Shown one piece after another: positions 53,103-62,112 of a DNA stretch of 64,000 nt (positions are counted from its first letter, which is position 1; the number at the start of each line of letters is the position of its first letter). The DNA is taken from assembly GCA_003611955.1 (NCBI GenBank), contig RAZE01000004.1:1-64000 (forward strand). The letters are read 5' to 3'. Below the pieces are notes generated by a model. It did no database searches and was not told the origin of the DNA. It saw nothing but the letters and a program-made list of their open reading frames with translations. The DNA is from a bacterium 1XD8-76 (GTDB lineage Bacteria > Bacillota > Clostridia > Lachnospirales > Lachnospiraceae). The position numbers and the translations under genes were made by a program.

Positions 53103-54114
53103 TTTTGTAGTGCATATGGAAATATCGGCAAAGGATCAGCAGGATCTGTTCGGTATGCAGGATCAATATATAAAAAGTCTGGAAAAAGAATACGGCGTCA
53201 GTATCTATAACAGGGGTAACTGTGTGCATATCAAAGGGGACGAAAGACAGGTGCGCCGGGTGGAGGATGTGATGAACCAGCTGTTATTCCTCTCCCGGAA
53301 GGGGACGCAGATCGTACAGCAGAGCGTCGATTACGCGATGACACTGGGGCCGGATGCCAAAAAGGGAATTTTAGCGGAGATCGACGATGACATTATCTGT
53401 CACACGATAAACGGGAAGCCTATCAAGCCCAAAACCATTGGACAGAAGGAATATGTGGACGCGATCCGGCATAATATGATCGTGTTTGGTCTGGGGCCTG
53501 CGGGAACCGGAAAGACCTATCTGGCGATGGCGATGGCGATCACGGCGTATAAGCGGGAAGAGGTCGGGCGGATCATTCTGACGAGACCTGCCATCGAGGC
53601 CGGGGAAAAACTCGGATTTCTGCCGGGCGATCTGCAGAGCAAGGTGGATCCCTATCTCCGTCCGCTCTACGATGCCCTCTATCAGATCATGGGGGCGGAG
53701 GCTTTCCAGCGGGACATGGAGAAAGGGCTTATCGAGGTGGCTCCCCTGGCGTACATGAGAGGGCGGACGCTGGATAACGCCTATATTATCCTGGATGAGG
53801 CGCAGAATACTACGCCGGCGCAGATGAAGATGTTTCTGACCAGAATCGGTTTCGGTTCGAAAGTCATCATAACCGGCGACGCATCCCAGAAAGATCTGGC
53901 ACCGGACATGAAGTCGGGGCTGGACATTGCAGGACGGGTTTTAAAAGGAATTGAAGATATCGCGTTCTGTGAGCTGACCAGCAAGGACGTTGTGCGTCAC
54001 CCGCTGGTACAAAAAATTGTAAAGGCATATGAGACATATGAGGCAAAAGAGGGAAGACAAAGGGATGGACAGTCAGGAAAAGAAAGGGGCCGGAAAGATT
54101 ATAAACGCAGGTAA
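53095..54114 (+). CDS. phoH: PhoH family ATPase
   Basis: 339 residues from ATG 53095, eight bases inside yqfD; an ATG at 53116 is an alternative. An N-terminal KH-like region (to about residue 90) precedes the P-loop domain: Walker A GPAGTGKTYLAMAMA, then TRPAIEAGEKLGFLPGDLQS and ILDEAQNTTPAQMKMFLTRI. PhoH proteins are predicted RNA-linked ATPases/helicases; the KH-like part and the position before ybeY fit a role in ribosomal RNA processing. Confidence 0.95.
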   Translation: MNDFVVHMEISAKDQQDLFGMQDQYIKSLEKEYGVSIYNRGNCVHIKGDERQVRRVEDVMNQLLFLSRKGTQIVQQSVDYAMTLGPDAKKGILAEIDDDIICHTINGKPIKPKTIGQKEYVDAIRHNMIVFGLGPAGTGKTYLAMAMAITAYKREEVGRIILTRPAIEAGEKLGFLPGDLQSKVDPYLRPLYDALYQIMGAEAFQRDMEKGLIEVAPLAYMRGRTLDNAYIILDEAQNTTPAQMKMFLTRIGFGSKVIITGDASQKDLAPDMKSGLDIAGRVLKGIEDIAFCELTSKDVVRHPLVQKIVKAYETYEAKEGRQRDGQSGKERGRKDYKRR

Positions 54115-55297
54115 AAACAACAATGCAAAAAAGGTGCTGTTTAAGAATGTATTCTGTATGCTGCTTACGCTGTTAAGCATTACGCTTACGGCTTTTTCCG
54201 GCAGTGTGTTTGTGGGGCTTGATCTGTATTATACCGCCAGAAATCTGGTGTTCTGTGTCTGTGCGGCGCTTGTCACGGTGTTTTCTTTCCAGGCGGGCAG
54301 AGTATCCGGAAGTTTTTTTTATGATGACGGGGAATATCCGGGCAGATTTTTGCTGATCTATCTGTGTGGTGTTTTGTGCGCGTTGGTGTTCACGCAGCTG
54401 CCGACGACAGGCTGGATGTTTTTATTTTTCTATGTGGCGTTGGCGCGGGTATCGGACAGCGTGACCGGAATCTGTGCGGGGACAAGCCTTCTGGTGCTCA
54501 CGACCGTTCTGTGTGAACAGATATCCCTGACTATATTTTTGGTCTACCTGCTCAGCGGTATGATCGGTATCGCACTGTTTGCCCACCAGAGAGACGACTT
54601 TTATATGACCGTTCCGCTGGGGCTTACCCTGGGAGCACAGCTTCTTTTGATCTTTGCAGGGGAACTGCTGATACAGAACAAGAAGCTGGTCTGGGACGAG
54701 GCTCTGGTGTCCGTAGCGAATACGGTGATGAACGGTATCTTGCTCTATATCTTTCTGCAGTACTATATCAATAAAGTGGCGAAAAAGACGGATAATCTGT
54801 ATCTGGCGTTGAACGATCCGGAATATATGGTCATGAGGCAGATGAAAGAGCAGAAGAAGGAAGATTATTACTGTGCAATCCATACCGCATATCTGGTGGA
54901 GCGCATCACATCCGATCTGAAGCTGGATGTCCGTTCGGCGAAATGCGCCGCCTATTACGGACATTTGCCGATGGAAAAACTGGAGGAAATGTTTTTTCCG
55001 GAACCGGTGTGGTCCCTTTTGACGGAACTGAAGAAGGGCGGAAAAGCGCTGAAAAGAAAAGAGGCGGTTATCGTGCAGATCTGTTACCGCGTGGTTCAGG
55101 AAATACAGAAGACAGAAAGACGGGACAAGGAGAAAAAGCCGGACTACGAACAGCTGATCGCTCCGATGTTTGAAAAACAGTATTCGATAGAGGCGCTGGC
55201 GGAGACAGATATCACACTGTCCAATCTGCGCTATATTAAAAAAAGACTGTTGGAAGAAAAAATGTACTATGAAGTATTTATGGCGAGAGAGGTTTGA
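54065..55297 (+). CDS. polytopic membrane protein at the yqfF/pgpH position, HD domain degenerate
   Basis: 410 residues from ATG 54065, overlapping phoH by 50 bases. About seven transmembrane helices (residues 25-245) are followed by a cytosolic domain resembling the HD domain of PgpH/YqfF cyclic-di-AMP phosphodiesterases: NDPEYMVMRQMKEQKKEDYY aligns with the 'HPLLKxLLxEAPGTYHH' lead-in. Where active enzymes have AYYHDIGK this protein has AYYGHLP (about 293-299), and the preceding HHS pair is also gone. The N-terminal extracytoplasmic domain of PgpH is missing too. Likely not a phosphodiesterase; perhaps a ligand sensor. Confidence 0.7.
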   Translation: MDSQEKKGAGKIINAGKNNNAKKVLFKNVFCMLLTLLSITLTAFSGSVFVGLDLYYTARNLVFCVCAALVTVFSFQAGRVSGSFFYDDGEYPGRFLLIYLCGVLCALVFTQLPTTGWMFLFFYVALARVSDSVTGICAGTSLLVLTTVLCEQISLTIFLVYLLSGMIGIALFAHQRDDFYMTVPLGLTLGAQLLLIFAGELLIQNKKLVWDEALVSVANTVMNGILLYIFLQYYINKVAKKTDNLYLALNDPEYMVMRQMKEQKKEDYYCAIHTAYLVERITSDLKLDVRSAKCAAYYGHLPMEKLEEMFFPEPVWSLLTELKKGGKALKRKEAVIVQICYRVVQEIQKTERRDKEKKPDYEQLIAPMFEKQYSIEALAETDITLSNLRYIKKRLLEEKMYYEVFMAREV

Positions 55298-55298
55298 T

Positions 55299-55799
55299 AT
55301 GACGATCTATATGGAAAATGAGACGGAGACAGCTTTTGATTTTGACCTGCAGGAGACGGCAGGTATTGTGGCGGAAAAGATATTGGAGCTGGAGGCATGC
55401 CCCTATGAGACAGTGGTAAATGTTCTGCTGACTGATAATGAGGGGATCCGGCGGTTTAACCGGGATTTTCGCGGGATAGACCAGCCTACGGACGTACTCT
55501 CTTTCCCCAATATTACTTATGAGACGGCGGCGGATTTTGGCTGTGTAGAGGAGAGCTTTGCGGACTGTTTTGAGCCGGATACCGGAGAGCTTATTCTGGG
55601 AGATATCATCATCAGCGCGGATAGAGTGACAAAGCAGGCGGAAAGCTATGGACATGACAGGCGGCGGGAATTTGCCTTTCTGGTGGCGCACAGTATGCTG
55701 CATTTGCTGGGATATGATCATATGACGGAAGAAGAGGCGGCCGTGATGGAGGAAAAGCAGGAGAGAACTTTGCAGGAACTTCGGATCACAAGGGACTGA
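55299..55799 (+). CDS. ybeY: endoribonuclease YbeY
   Basis: 166 residues from ATG 55299 (GAGAGG six bases upstream). Has the zinc motif HSMLHLLGYDH (H3xH5xH) and the QPTDVLSFP block. It takes part in 16S rRNA 3' end maturation and ribosome quality control. Placed directly after the yqfF-position gene as in Bacillus. Confidence 0.97.
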   Translation: MTIYMENETETAFDFDLQETAGIVAEKILELEACPYETVVNVLLTDNEGIRRFNRDFRGIDQPTDVLSFPNITYETAADFGCVEESFADCFEPDTGELILGDIIISADRVTKQAESYGHDRRREFAFLVAHSMLHLLGYDHMTEEEAAVMEEKQERTLQELRITRD

Positions 55800-55811
55800 G
55801 TGAGAGAATTT

Positions 55812-57428
55812 ATGAAGAAAAAAAACGTATCGGGAATAGAGATATTGAAATATAAAATGCTGCTTGTCGGCATGGTAAATGTGCTGGTTTTATCTGCCTT
55901 GTCGGGAATTCAGGGCGCCGGGTATCTGGGGATTTCCCTTATGGTTCTGACACTTCTTATTTCCTTTCATTCCGTCTGGGTCTCCGATATGGTGGCCAGA
56001 TATATTCGGGGCAGGAATGCCAGGAATCAATACAGGAGCAGTCTGAAATTTTTCAGAGGGGCACTGTTGTACATATCGGTTACGGGCATCCTGCTCGGAG
56101 TGGTTCTTGTCCTGTGCAGTGATCTGCTCGGGAGCTTTTTAATAAGAGATATCCATATCAGCATTTGTCTGATGATCCTGGCGGCGTTATTGCCCGCCTA
56201 TGGGATCTCGGAGGTGTTCAGCGGCTATCTGCGCGGGATGGGCTTTTATATGCCGGTAAAACTTTTTTATGTGGTGAGGCAGGCGGCAGCCTTCGTGGGA
56301 AGTATTGCCGGTATGAAATTTTTGGGGGAATACGGAAAAAAGGTGGCGAACCTCAAGCACAACGAGGCGGTGACAAGCGTCTATGACGCGTTTGGGGCTC
56401 TGTTAGGAATGACCGCGGGCTGCATTCTGGGGATCGTGCTGCTTCTGGCATTTTGTGTGATACTGCGGGGAGAACTGCGTTCGATGCGAAGTAAGGATAA
56501 CGCGAGATACCAGGAGAGCGCATCCCACGGTTTCCGGGTAATGATCAGTATGGGCTTTCTGTACGGTTTCCGGTGTCTGCTGCTTTTTGCGCCGCTGCCG
56601 GTCAATTATATTTTGTATGTGCGGCTTTGCAAGTCGGGCGGAGATTCGGCCCCGTGGATCAGGACGGGCGGTTATCTGTTCGGGGAAGCGATCCCTGTGA
56701 TGGCGATGCTGCTTCTCAGCTTTGTCATTTTGAATCATAGAAATTACAGACAGCTTGCAGGGTACTGGAAAAGTGAAGCGTACTCCCAGTTTCGGGAAAA
56801 GGTGTTCGCCATGTTGCTCAGCGTTTTTACTCTGATATTCCCGTTCTGCGCCGCTGTCGCTGTGATGGCGGAACCGATCCTGAAATGTCTGACCAAAGGA
56901 GCGGATAAAGAAGGAACCTCTATGTTACTGTTTCTGTCCGTCGGAGCGGTTCTGCTGGTTTTGGAGAGGATCGCATATAAGCTGATGGAGCTCTGGGGGG
57001 AGATGATATATTTATACCTGACCGTAGTTGTGTGTTTTGTGGTGCAGACCGCATTTGCGGCGGCGGCGTTCAAAGTTTTGGATCTCGGTGTGAAAGGGAT
57101 CGTATTTGGCATGTTTTTGCAGGCGGCGCTTTTCCTTCTCCTGTTCCTCGTAAAATTTGCCAGACGCCTTCGAATTTCCGGATACCAGGTAAAAAAGCTG
57201 ATCATGGGAATCATCGTAGCGCTGGCGGGAGCTCTTATAATGCTCCTCATCTACAAGATCATCGGAGAAAAGCTTTCGGCAGGCGCAGCCGTCGCCGTCT
57301 CGGTGGTTCCGGGATTTCTGCTGTATCTCGCAGTGGTCGTACTGCTACAGATCATCAGCGGCAGGGAGGCGGAGTTTATGCCGGGGGGAGAATTGTTTTT
57401 GTGGTTGAACAGACTGTTCAGAAGGTGA
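55812..57428 (+). CDS. MOP-superfamily flippase (polysaccharide/lipid exporter type)
   Basis: 538 residues from ATG 55812; GTG 55800 also possible. About 14 transmembrane helices. Conserved features include RYIRGRNARNQYRSSLKFFR after helix 2 and YLRGMGFYMPVKLFYVVRQA, as in SpoVB/MurJ/Wzx relatives. It likely flips a lipid-linked sugar across the membrane. Which one cannot be told; there are no glycosyltransferases next to it. Follows ybeY, replacing the dgkA-cdd-era genes seen in Bacillus. Confidence 0.75.
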   Translation: MKKKNVSGIEILKYKMLLVGMVNVLVLSALSGIQGAGYLGISLMVLTLLISFHSVWVSDMVARYIRGRNARNQYRSSLKFFRGALLYISVTGILLGVVLVLCSDLLGSFLIRDIHISICLMILAALLPAYGISEVFSGYLRGMGFYMPVKLFYVVRQAAAFVGSIAGMKFLGEYGKKVANLKHNEAVTSVYDAFGALLGMTAGCILGIVLLLAFCVILRGELRSMRSKDNARYQESASHGFRVMISMGFLYGFRCLLLFAPLPVNYILYVRLCKSGGDSAPWIRTGGYLFGEAIPVMAMLLLSFVILNHRNYRQLAGYWKSEAYSQFREKVFAMLLSVFTLIFPFCAAVAVMAEPILKCLTKGADKEGTSMLLFLSVGAVLLVLERIAYKLMELWGEMIYLYLTVVVCFVVQTAFAAAAFKVLDLGVKGIVFGMFLQAALFLLLFLVKFARRLRISGYQVKKLIMGIIVALAGALIMLLIYKIIGEKLSAGAAVAVSVVPGFLLYLAVVVLLQIISGREAEFMPGGELFLWLNRLFRR

Positions 57429-57523
57429 CATAAGAGAGCGAATAAAATCAAATAAAAAAGCTGATACTGAAAACAGGTAAAAATGCCGGGCCGATGGGCT
57501 CGGGAAAGGCATTGGGCATTGCG

Positions 57524-58135
57524 ATGAAACTTGTAAAAGGTATCAGCCTGTTTATTATAGCGCTCGGTTTGTTCACGATCGGATGTTTTCTGGGCTTTGA
57601 GGGGCATGATTTTTTTTATCCCGGGGTGAACAGAAAAGAAATCAACGAATCCGAAGAAAAGATGCCGGTTTCCGTCCGGGAAGAAAATATTATCAGCGCC
57701 GATACCTCTTTTGTTGTGATAGAAGTCAATCTGGATGATCAGTCGGAACGGGCGGAAGAAATCCCGGTTCCCCCGTATTACATGGGTATGGATCGGGAGG
57801 CGTTTGAGACGCAGCTGCAGAGTTTTGACAGATCGCCGTCTTTACAGGAGCTACAGAAGGGATTTCAGGGCTCTGAGATACGAAGTTTTTCAGGAGGAAG
57901 GGTGGAGCTGTGTAAATTTTATCAGAAACAGAAGGATGACAGAGAGGAATACTATTACCTGGCGATCCAGGAAAATAAAGTGGTTGTCTACAGGGCGGAC
58001 GGAAAAACGGTCTATATGGAGACGGATATTCCGGCGCAGGATCTGCCCACCGATGTGTTGCAGGAACTGATTCAGAAACGGGTCGTCAATACGGAGGAGG
58101 ATCTGTATGATTTTCTGGAATCCTATTCCAGTTGA
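57524..58135 (+). CDS. BofC-like C-terminal domain protein, membrane anchored
   Basis: About 203 residues from ATG 57524 (57494 is an alternative; neither has a strong ribosome binding site). One N-terminal transmembrane helix (LVKGISLFIIALGLFTIGCF) anchors an extracytoplasmic domain. The closing block (YYLAIQENKVVVYRADGKTV ... TEEDLYDFLESYSS) resembles the BofC C-terminal domain found in spore formers, where BofC modulates a signalling protease. Similarity is judged by eye. Confidence 0.6.
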   Translation: MKLVKGISLFIIALGLFTIGCFLGFEGHDFFYPGVNRKEINESEEKMPVSVREENIISADTSFVVIEVNLDDQSERAEEIPVPPYYMGMDREAFETQLQSFDRSPSLQELQKGFQGSEIRSFSGGRVELCKFYQKQKDDREEYYYLAIQENKVVVYRADGKTVYMETDIPAQDLPTDVLQELIQKRVVNTEEDLYDFLESYSS

Positions 58136-58180
58136 TATTTTGACAGAAGATAAATTCAAAACAGTGACAGGAGAGAAGAG

Positions 58181-58840
58181 ATGAAAAAAGTGATTCTATT
58201 TGACCTGGATGGAACCCTGACGGAATCCGGGGAGGGTATCATGAAGTCGGTGCAGTATGCGCTGGAGAAAATGGGGAAACCGGAACTGGAGTTGCAGAAA
58301 CTCCGTGTGTTTATCGGGCCGCCGCTCCTGGAACAATTTATGAAATATGCGGATCTGGACAAGGAGGAGGCGAAGCAGGCGGTGGTCTGTTACCGTGAGA
58401 GGTATTCCACGGTGGGACTGTTTGAGAACCGGCTTTATCCGGGGATAGAAGACTTGTTGAAAGCGTTAAAGGAAAAAGGCTTTCTGTTATCGATGGCATC
58501 CTCCAAACCGGAAAAGTATGTGGTACAGGTTCTGGAATATTTTAAAATAGACCGGTATTTCGACGAGATGACGGGAGCCACAATGGATGGAAAAAGGGTC
58601 AAAAAGGAGGATGTGATCGAGGAGGCGCTGCGCCGGCTTCAAATAAGTGATGACCGGGATCATGTCATCATGGTCGGCGATAAGGAGCACGATGTGATCG
58701 GCGCAAGGGCGGCGGGAATCTCCTGTGTGGCCGTCGCCTACGGATATGGAACGATGGAGGAACTTAAGGCATCCGGGGCCGAAAAGATCGTCGGGACCGT
58801 GGAGGAACTGCGGGAATATTTACTGCGTGGAGATACATAG
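58181..58840 (+). CDS. HAD-superfamily phosphatase (phosphoglycolate phosphatase-like)
   Basis: 219 residues. Motif I FDLDGTLTES at residues 6-15 holds the nucleophile Asp, motif II SMASSKPEKYV, the Lys in KKEDVIEEAL, and motif IV VGDKEHDVIGARAAG. The alpha-helical cap lies between motifs I and II. Closest in pattern to Gph/PpaX-like enzymes of Firmicutes; the physiological substrate cannot be read from sequence. Confidence 0.93.
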   Translation: MKKVILFDLDGTLTESGEGIMKSVQYALEKMGKPELELQKLRVFIGPPLLEQFMKYADLDKEEAKQAVVCYRERYSTVGLFENRLYPGIEDLLKALKEKGFLLSMASSKPEKYVVQVLEYFKIDRYFDEMTGATMDGKRVKKEDVIEEALRRLQISDDRDHVIMVGDKEHDVIGARAAGISCVAVAYGYGTMEELKASGAEKIVGTVEELREYLLRGDT

Positions 58841-58841
58841 A

Positions 58842-60194
58842 GTGAAGACAGTGGTGAAAAGATCGTATGACGTAATTGTAATCGGTGCAGGGGCTTCCGG
58901 AATGACTGCGGCTATCGCGGCGCTGGAGGAAGCACAAATACATGACGGGACGGCAGATCGAGGGAGTGTGCTTCTTTTGGAGAGCAACGACAGGGTTGGA
59001 AAAAAGATTCTGGCCACCGGAAACGGAAAGTGTAATTTTACGCACGAAAAGATCGGCGGCACTCATTATCATACGGATGACCGTTCCGTGCTGGAGGCGG
59101 TGATCTCCGGCTTTCCCACGGAAGCCGCTCTGGATTTTTTTGCGCGGCTTGGCATGCTTTCCAGGGAAAAAAACGGCTATTTTTATCCTTTGCCGGAGAC
59201 GGCGTCTACTGTTCTGGAGGTGCTGCGCCTTCGGCTGTCGGAACTTGGCTGTGAGATATCATGCGGGGTCTCGGTGGAAGGGATAGAAAAGAAAAGCGGA
59301 GGGTTTCAGATCTGCTTTGCGGAGGGCGGAAAAAACCGTCTTGTATATGCGGATAGTGTCATTTTAGCTACAGGCTCCAGGGCGGGAGGATTTTTGCAAA
59401 GTAAAAATGCGGACCCCCTGGGCCCGGCGAAATGTCTGGGCCTTCGCAGCACGGCGCTCTATCCGTCGCTGACCAGGTGCATTTGTCTGGAAGATTTTTA
59501 CTATCGGCAGCTGGCAGGCGTGCGCTCTCATGTGAGATTAAAGTTGTACGAGGAGAATCGGGCGGCAGGAAGAAAGTTTTTGCGGCAGGAGGAGGGCGAA
59601 CTGCAGTTGACAAAAGAAGGTATTTCCGGAATAGTTGTTTTTCAGCTATCCGGAGAAATTGCCTGTATGCTGTCGGAAAAGAAACGCGCGATCGTAGAAA
59701 TAAACTTTTTGCCGGAATTTTTGGAAGGAGAACTTTCCGGCTGGATTGAGAAGAGGCTTTCCCTGCTGCCGGGACGCTGCCTGAAAGATTTCTTTTTGGG
59801 AGTACTGCATAAAAAAGTGCTGGACGTCTGTCTGCAGGCGGAGGGGCTAAAAGGGACACAGGAAATTCCGTGTGAGAACCGCAGAAAATCTTTTCAGATG
59901 GTGTCATCTGTCATGGAGCGTGCCCTGCATTTCACAACAGAAGTGACAGGAGTGTCAGATATGAGGCAGGCGCAGGTCTGCCGGGGCGGTCTTATTCTTT
60001 CTCAGTTTGACACAAAACTGGAATGCAGAACGCTGGCCGGATGTTTTGCCTGTGGGGAAGTGTTAAATGTGGACGGGGAATGTGGCGGATATAATCTGCA
60101 TTTCGCCTGGGGATCCGGGCTTTTAGCCGGAAGGGAAGCCATGAAAAGAGCATTGAAAAACAGACGGGGGAGAGGAAACGATGGGAGAAAATAA
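58842..60194 (+). CDS. HI0933/BaiN-family FAD-dependent oxidoreductase
   Basis: About 450 residues from GTG 58842 (GGAGA eight bases upstream, one base after the HAD stop). The dinucleotide fold VIVIGAGASGMTAAIAALEE starts the protein; RVGKKILATGNGKCNF is the family signature, and GCFACGEVLNVDGECGGYNL is the closing FAD-contact block. Known relatives include BaiN, which reduces a double bond of bile-acid intermediates in Clostridium scindens, but this family is widespread and most members have unknown substrates. Confidence 0.9.
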   Translation: MKTVVKRSYDVIVIGAGASGMTAAIAALEEAQIHDGTADRGSVLLLESNDRVGKKILATGNGKCNFTHEKIGGTHYHTDDRSVLEAVISGFPTEAALDFFARLGMLSREKNGYFYPLPETASTVLEVLRLRLSELGCEISCGVSVEGIEKKSGGFQICFAEGGKNRLVYADSVILATGSRAGGFLQSKNADPLGPAKCLGLRSTALYPSLTRCICLEDFYYRQLAGVRSHVRLKLYEENRAAGRKFLRQEEGELQLTKEGISGIVVFQLSGEIACMLSEKKRAIVEINFLPEFLEGELSGWIEKRLSLLPGRCLKDFFLGVLHKKVLDVCLQAEGLKGTQEIPCENRRKSFQMVSSVMERALHFTTEVTGVSDMRQAQVCRGGLILSQFDTKLECRTLAGCFACGEVLNVDGECGGYNLHFAWGSGLLAGREAMKRALKNRRGRGNDGRK

Positions 60195-60387
60195 CGCGTC
60201 GGAAAAAGATATTGACAATTTGCTGAAGATTCTGGACGGTTTTTGCACAGCGCAGGAGAGCCGCATGAAGGTGGAGGTATCGGAAGAGATTTCTTCCGGC
60301 GAGGTGTATCACGCATATCACCATGGACGGTGTGACATAGGAAGTCCCTGGGCGAAAGGAACCGCTTTTGACGTGCTGGAAGATTGA
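60181..60387 (+). CDS. small conserved-looking protein of unknown function
   Basis: 68 residues, overlapping the previous gene by 14 bases, with GGGAGAGGA five bases before the ATG. It has an acidic amphipathic helix (SEKDIDNLLKILDGFC), a Met-Lys-Val-Glu-Val strand, and ends with YHAYHHGRCDIGSPWAKGTA. The His-His-x-x-Cys-Asp cluster suggests metal or cofactor binding, but I know no family. It sits between two flavoenzymes, so a partner role is possible. Confidence 0.6.
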   Translation: MGENNASEKDIDNLLKILDGFCTAQESRMKVEVSEEISSGEVYHAYHHGRCDIGSPWAKGTAFDVLED

Positions 60388-60418
60388 AGAACCAAACGCA
60401 GCCGGAAAGGAGAACGAT

Positions 60419-62098
60419 ATGCTTCGTGTCAATCAGATCATATGTCCGATAGAATCTGACGACGAACAGATTTTACAGGCATTGTGTCAAAAATTGAAAT
60501 GCAGGGCCGGCGATATTGTGAGCTGGAAGATCGCGAAACGCTCAGTGGATGCCAGAAAGAAGCCGGAACTTTTTTACAGCTATACGCTGCTTGTGAAATG
60601 CCGCAAGGAGCAGAAGATACTGGCACAAAACAGGAAGGACAGAGATATCGCCAGAGATGACACGGCACCTTTTTGTTTTCAGGTGACAGGCGGGACGGCG
60701 CTTGACAAACCGCCGGTTATCGTAGGAACCGGGCCTGCGGGGCTGTTTTGTGCCCTGGAGCTGGCCAGAGCAGGTTTTCGGCCCATTCTGCTGGAAAGAG
60801 GAAGAGATGTCGAACGAAGAAGCAGAGATGTGGAGGCGTTCTGGAAGGAGGGGAAATTTCTCCCGGAGTCCAACGTGCAGTTCGGGGAGGGAGGCGCCGG
60901 AACTTTTTCCGATGGAAAGCTGAATACTCTGGTGAAAGACAAATACGGACGAAATCGGCATGTGCTGGAAACCTTTGTGAAATACGGGGCGAAAGAGAGC
61001 ATTTTATACGATCAGAAACCGCACCTGGGAACAGATGTGCTGAAGAATGTTATTAAAAATATGCGGGGCGAAATTCTTTCGCTGGGGGGAGAGGTGCGAT
61101 TTGAGAGCCGGATGACGGATATCAGATTTTCCGAAGATACAGCGGCGCAGAGGAGAGAGCGGATATCCGCCGTGGAGATAAATGGTGAAGAATGGCTGGA
61201 AACGGGTGTTCTGGTTCTGGCGATCGGACACAGCGCGAGGGATACCTGTTCCATGTTGTACGCAAGAGGACTCCGGATGGAGGCAAAACCTTTCGCTGTG
61301 GGCTTTCGGGTGCAGCATCCGCAGAGCTTCATCAACAGAAGCCAGTACGGTGCAGATCATCCCCCCGGGCTGGGTGCCGCTGCATACAAATTGACGGCGA
61401 AGGCAGGGGACGGCAGGGGAGTGTACTCCTTCTGTATGTGCCCCGGAGGATATGTGGTAAATGCCTCTTCTGAGGAGGGATATCTGGCGGTGAACGGTAT
61501 GAGTTACAGCGGCAGGAATGGCGATTGCGCCAACAGTGCCGTGATCGTTTCCGTATCGCCGGAGGATTATAAGACGAAAGATACGCCGTTGGACGGAATC
61601 CATTTTCAAAGAGAGCTGGAGCAAAGGGCTTACCGGGCGGGAAACGGGAAGATTCCGATTCAGAAATACCGGGAATTTCAGGAAAATCTGGCTGATCGGG
61701 GCGTTTTGGAAAGACCTGTTTATGGGGAGGATATGGAGCCTTTTTCCCCCGCTTTGAAGGGGCAATATGAACAGGCGGATCTGACGGACATCCTGCCCGC
61801 TTCCCTGAACAGAGCGTTTGCAGAAGGTATGGAGGAGATGAACCGTAAGATTCGCGGATTTGCCTCCGGGGAAGTCTGGCTCTGCGGTATAGAGAGTCGA
61901 ACATCCTCACCGATCCGTATGGAAAGGGATGATGTGCTGCAGAGCAATATCGAGGGGATTTATCCCTGTGGGGAGGGAGCAGGATACGCCGGCGGAATCA
62001 CTTCCGCCGCCATGGACGGTATCAAGGCAGCGCAACAGATTGCGGCGCAGTACCACCCGGTACTTTCAGGCAGGGAAAACATGAGTGTAAAATTATAA
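60419..62098 (+). CDS. FAD-dependent dehydrogenase (YP-type, BFR-like 'NAD(FAD)-utilising dehydrogenase')
   Basis: 559 residues from ATG 60419 (AAAGGAGAA upstream). The N-terminal 80 residues are a small alpha/beta domain (LRVNQIICPIESDDEQILQA; DIVSWKIAKRSVDARKKPEL). An FAD fold follows (PPVIVGTGPAGLFCALELAR) with NVQFGEGGAGTFSDGKLNT. The final block YPCGEGAGYAGGITSAAMDG contacts FAD. These proteins are common in Firmicutes; their substrate is unknown. Co-directional with the small gene and HI0933-type enzyme upstream. Confidence 0.88.
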   Translation: MLRVNQIICPIESDDEQILQALCQKLKCRAGDIVSWKIAKRSVDARKKPELFYSYTLLVKCRKEQKILAQNRKDRDIARDDTAPFCFQVTGGTALDKPPVIVGTGPAGLFCALELARAGFRPILLERGRDVERRSRDVEAFWKEGKFLPESNVQFGEGGAGTFSDGKLNTLVKDKYGRNRHVLETFVKYGAKESILYDQKPHLGTDVLKNVIKNMRGEILSLGGEVRFESRMTDIRFSEDTAAQRRERISAVEINGEEWLETGVLVLAIGHSARDTCSMLYARGLRMEAKPFAVGFRVQHPQSFINRSQYGADHPPGLGAAAYKLTAKAGDGRGVYSFCMCPGGYVVNASSEEGYLAVNGMSYSGRNGDCANSAVIVSVSPEDYKTKDTPLDGIHFQRELEQRAYRAGNGKIPIQKYREFQENLADRGVLERPVYGEDMEPFSPALKGQYEQADLTDILPASLNRAFAEGMEEMNRKIRGFASGEVWLCGIESRTSSPIRMERDDVLQSNIEGIYPCGEGAGYAGGITSAAMDGIKAAQQIAAQYHPVLSGRENMSVKL

Positions 62099-62112
62099 AG
62101 GAGGAGTATGTT

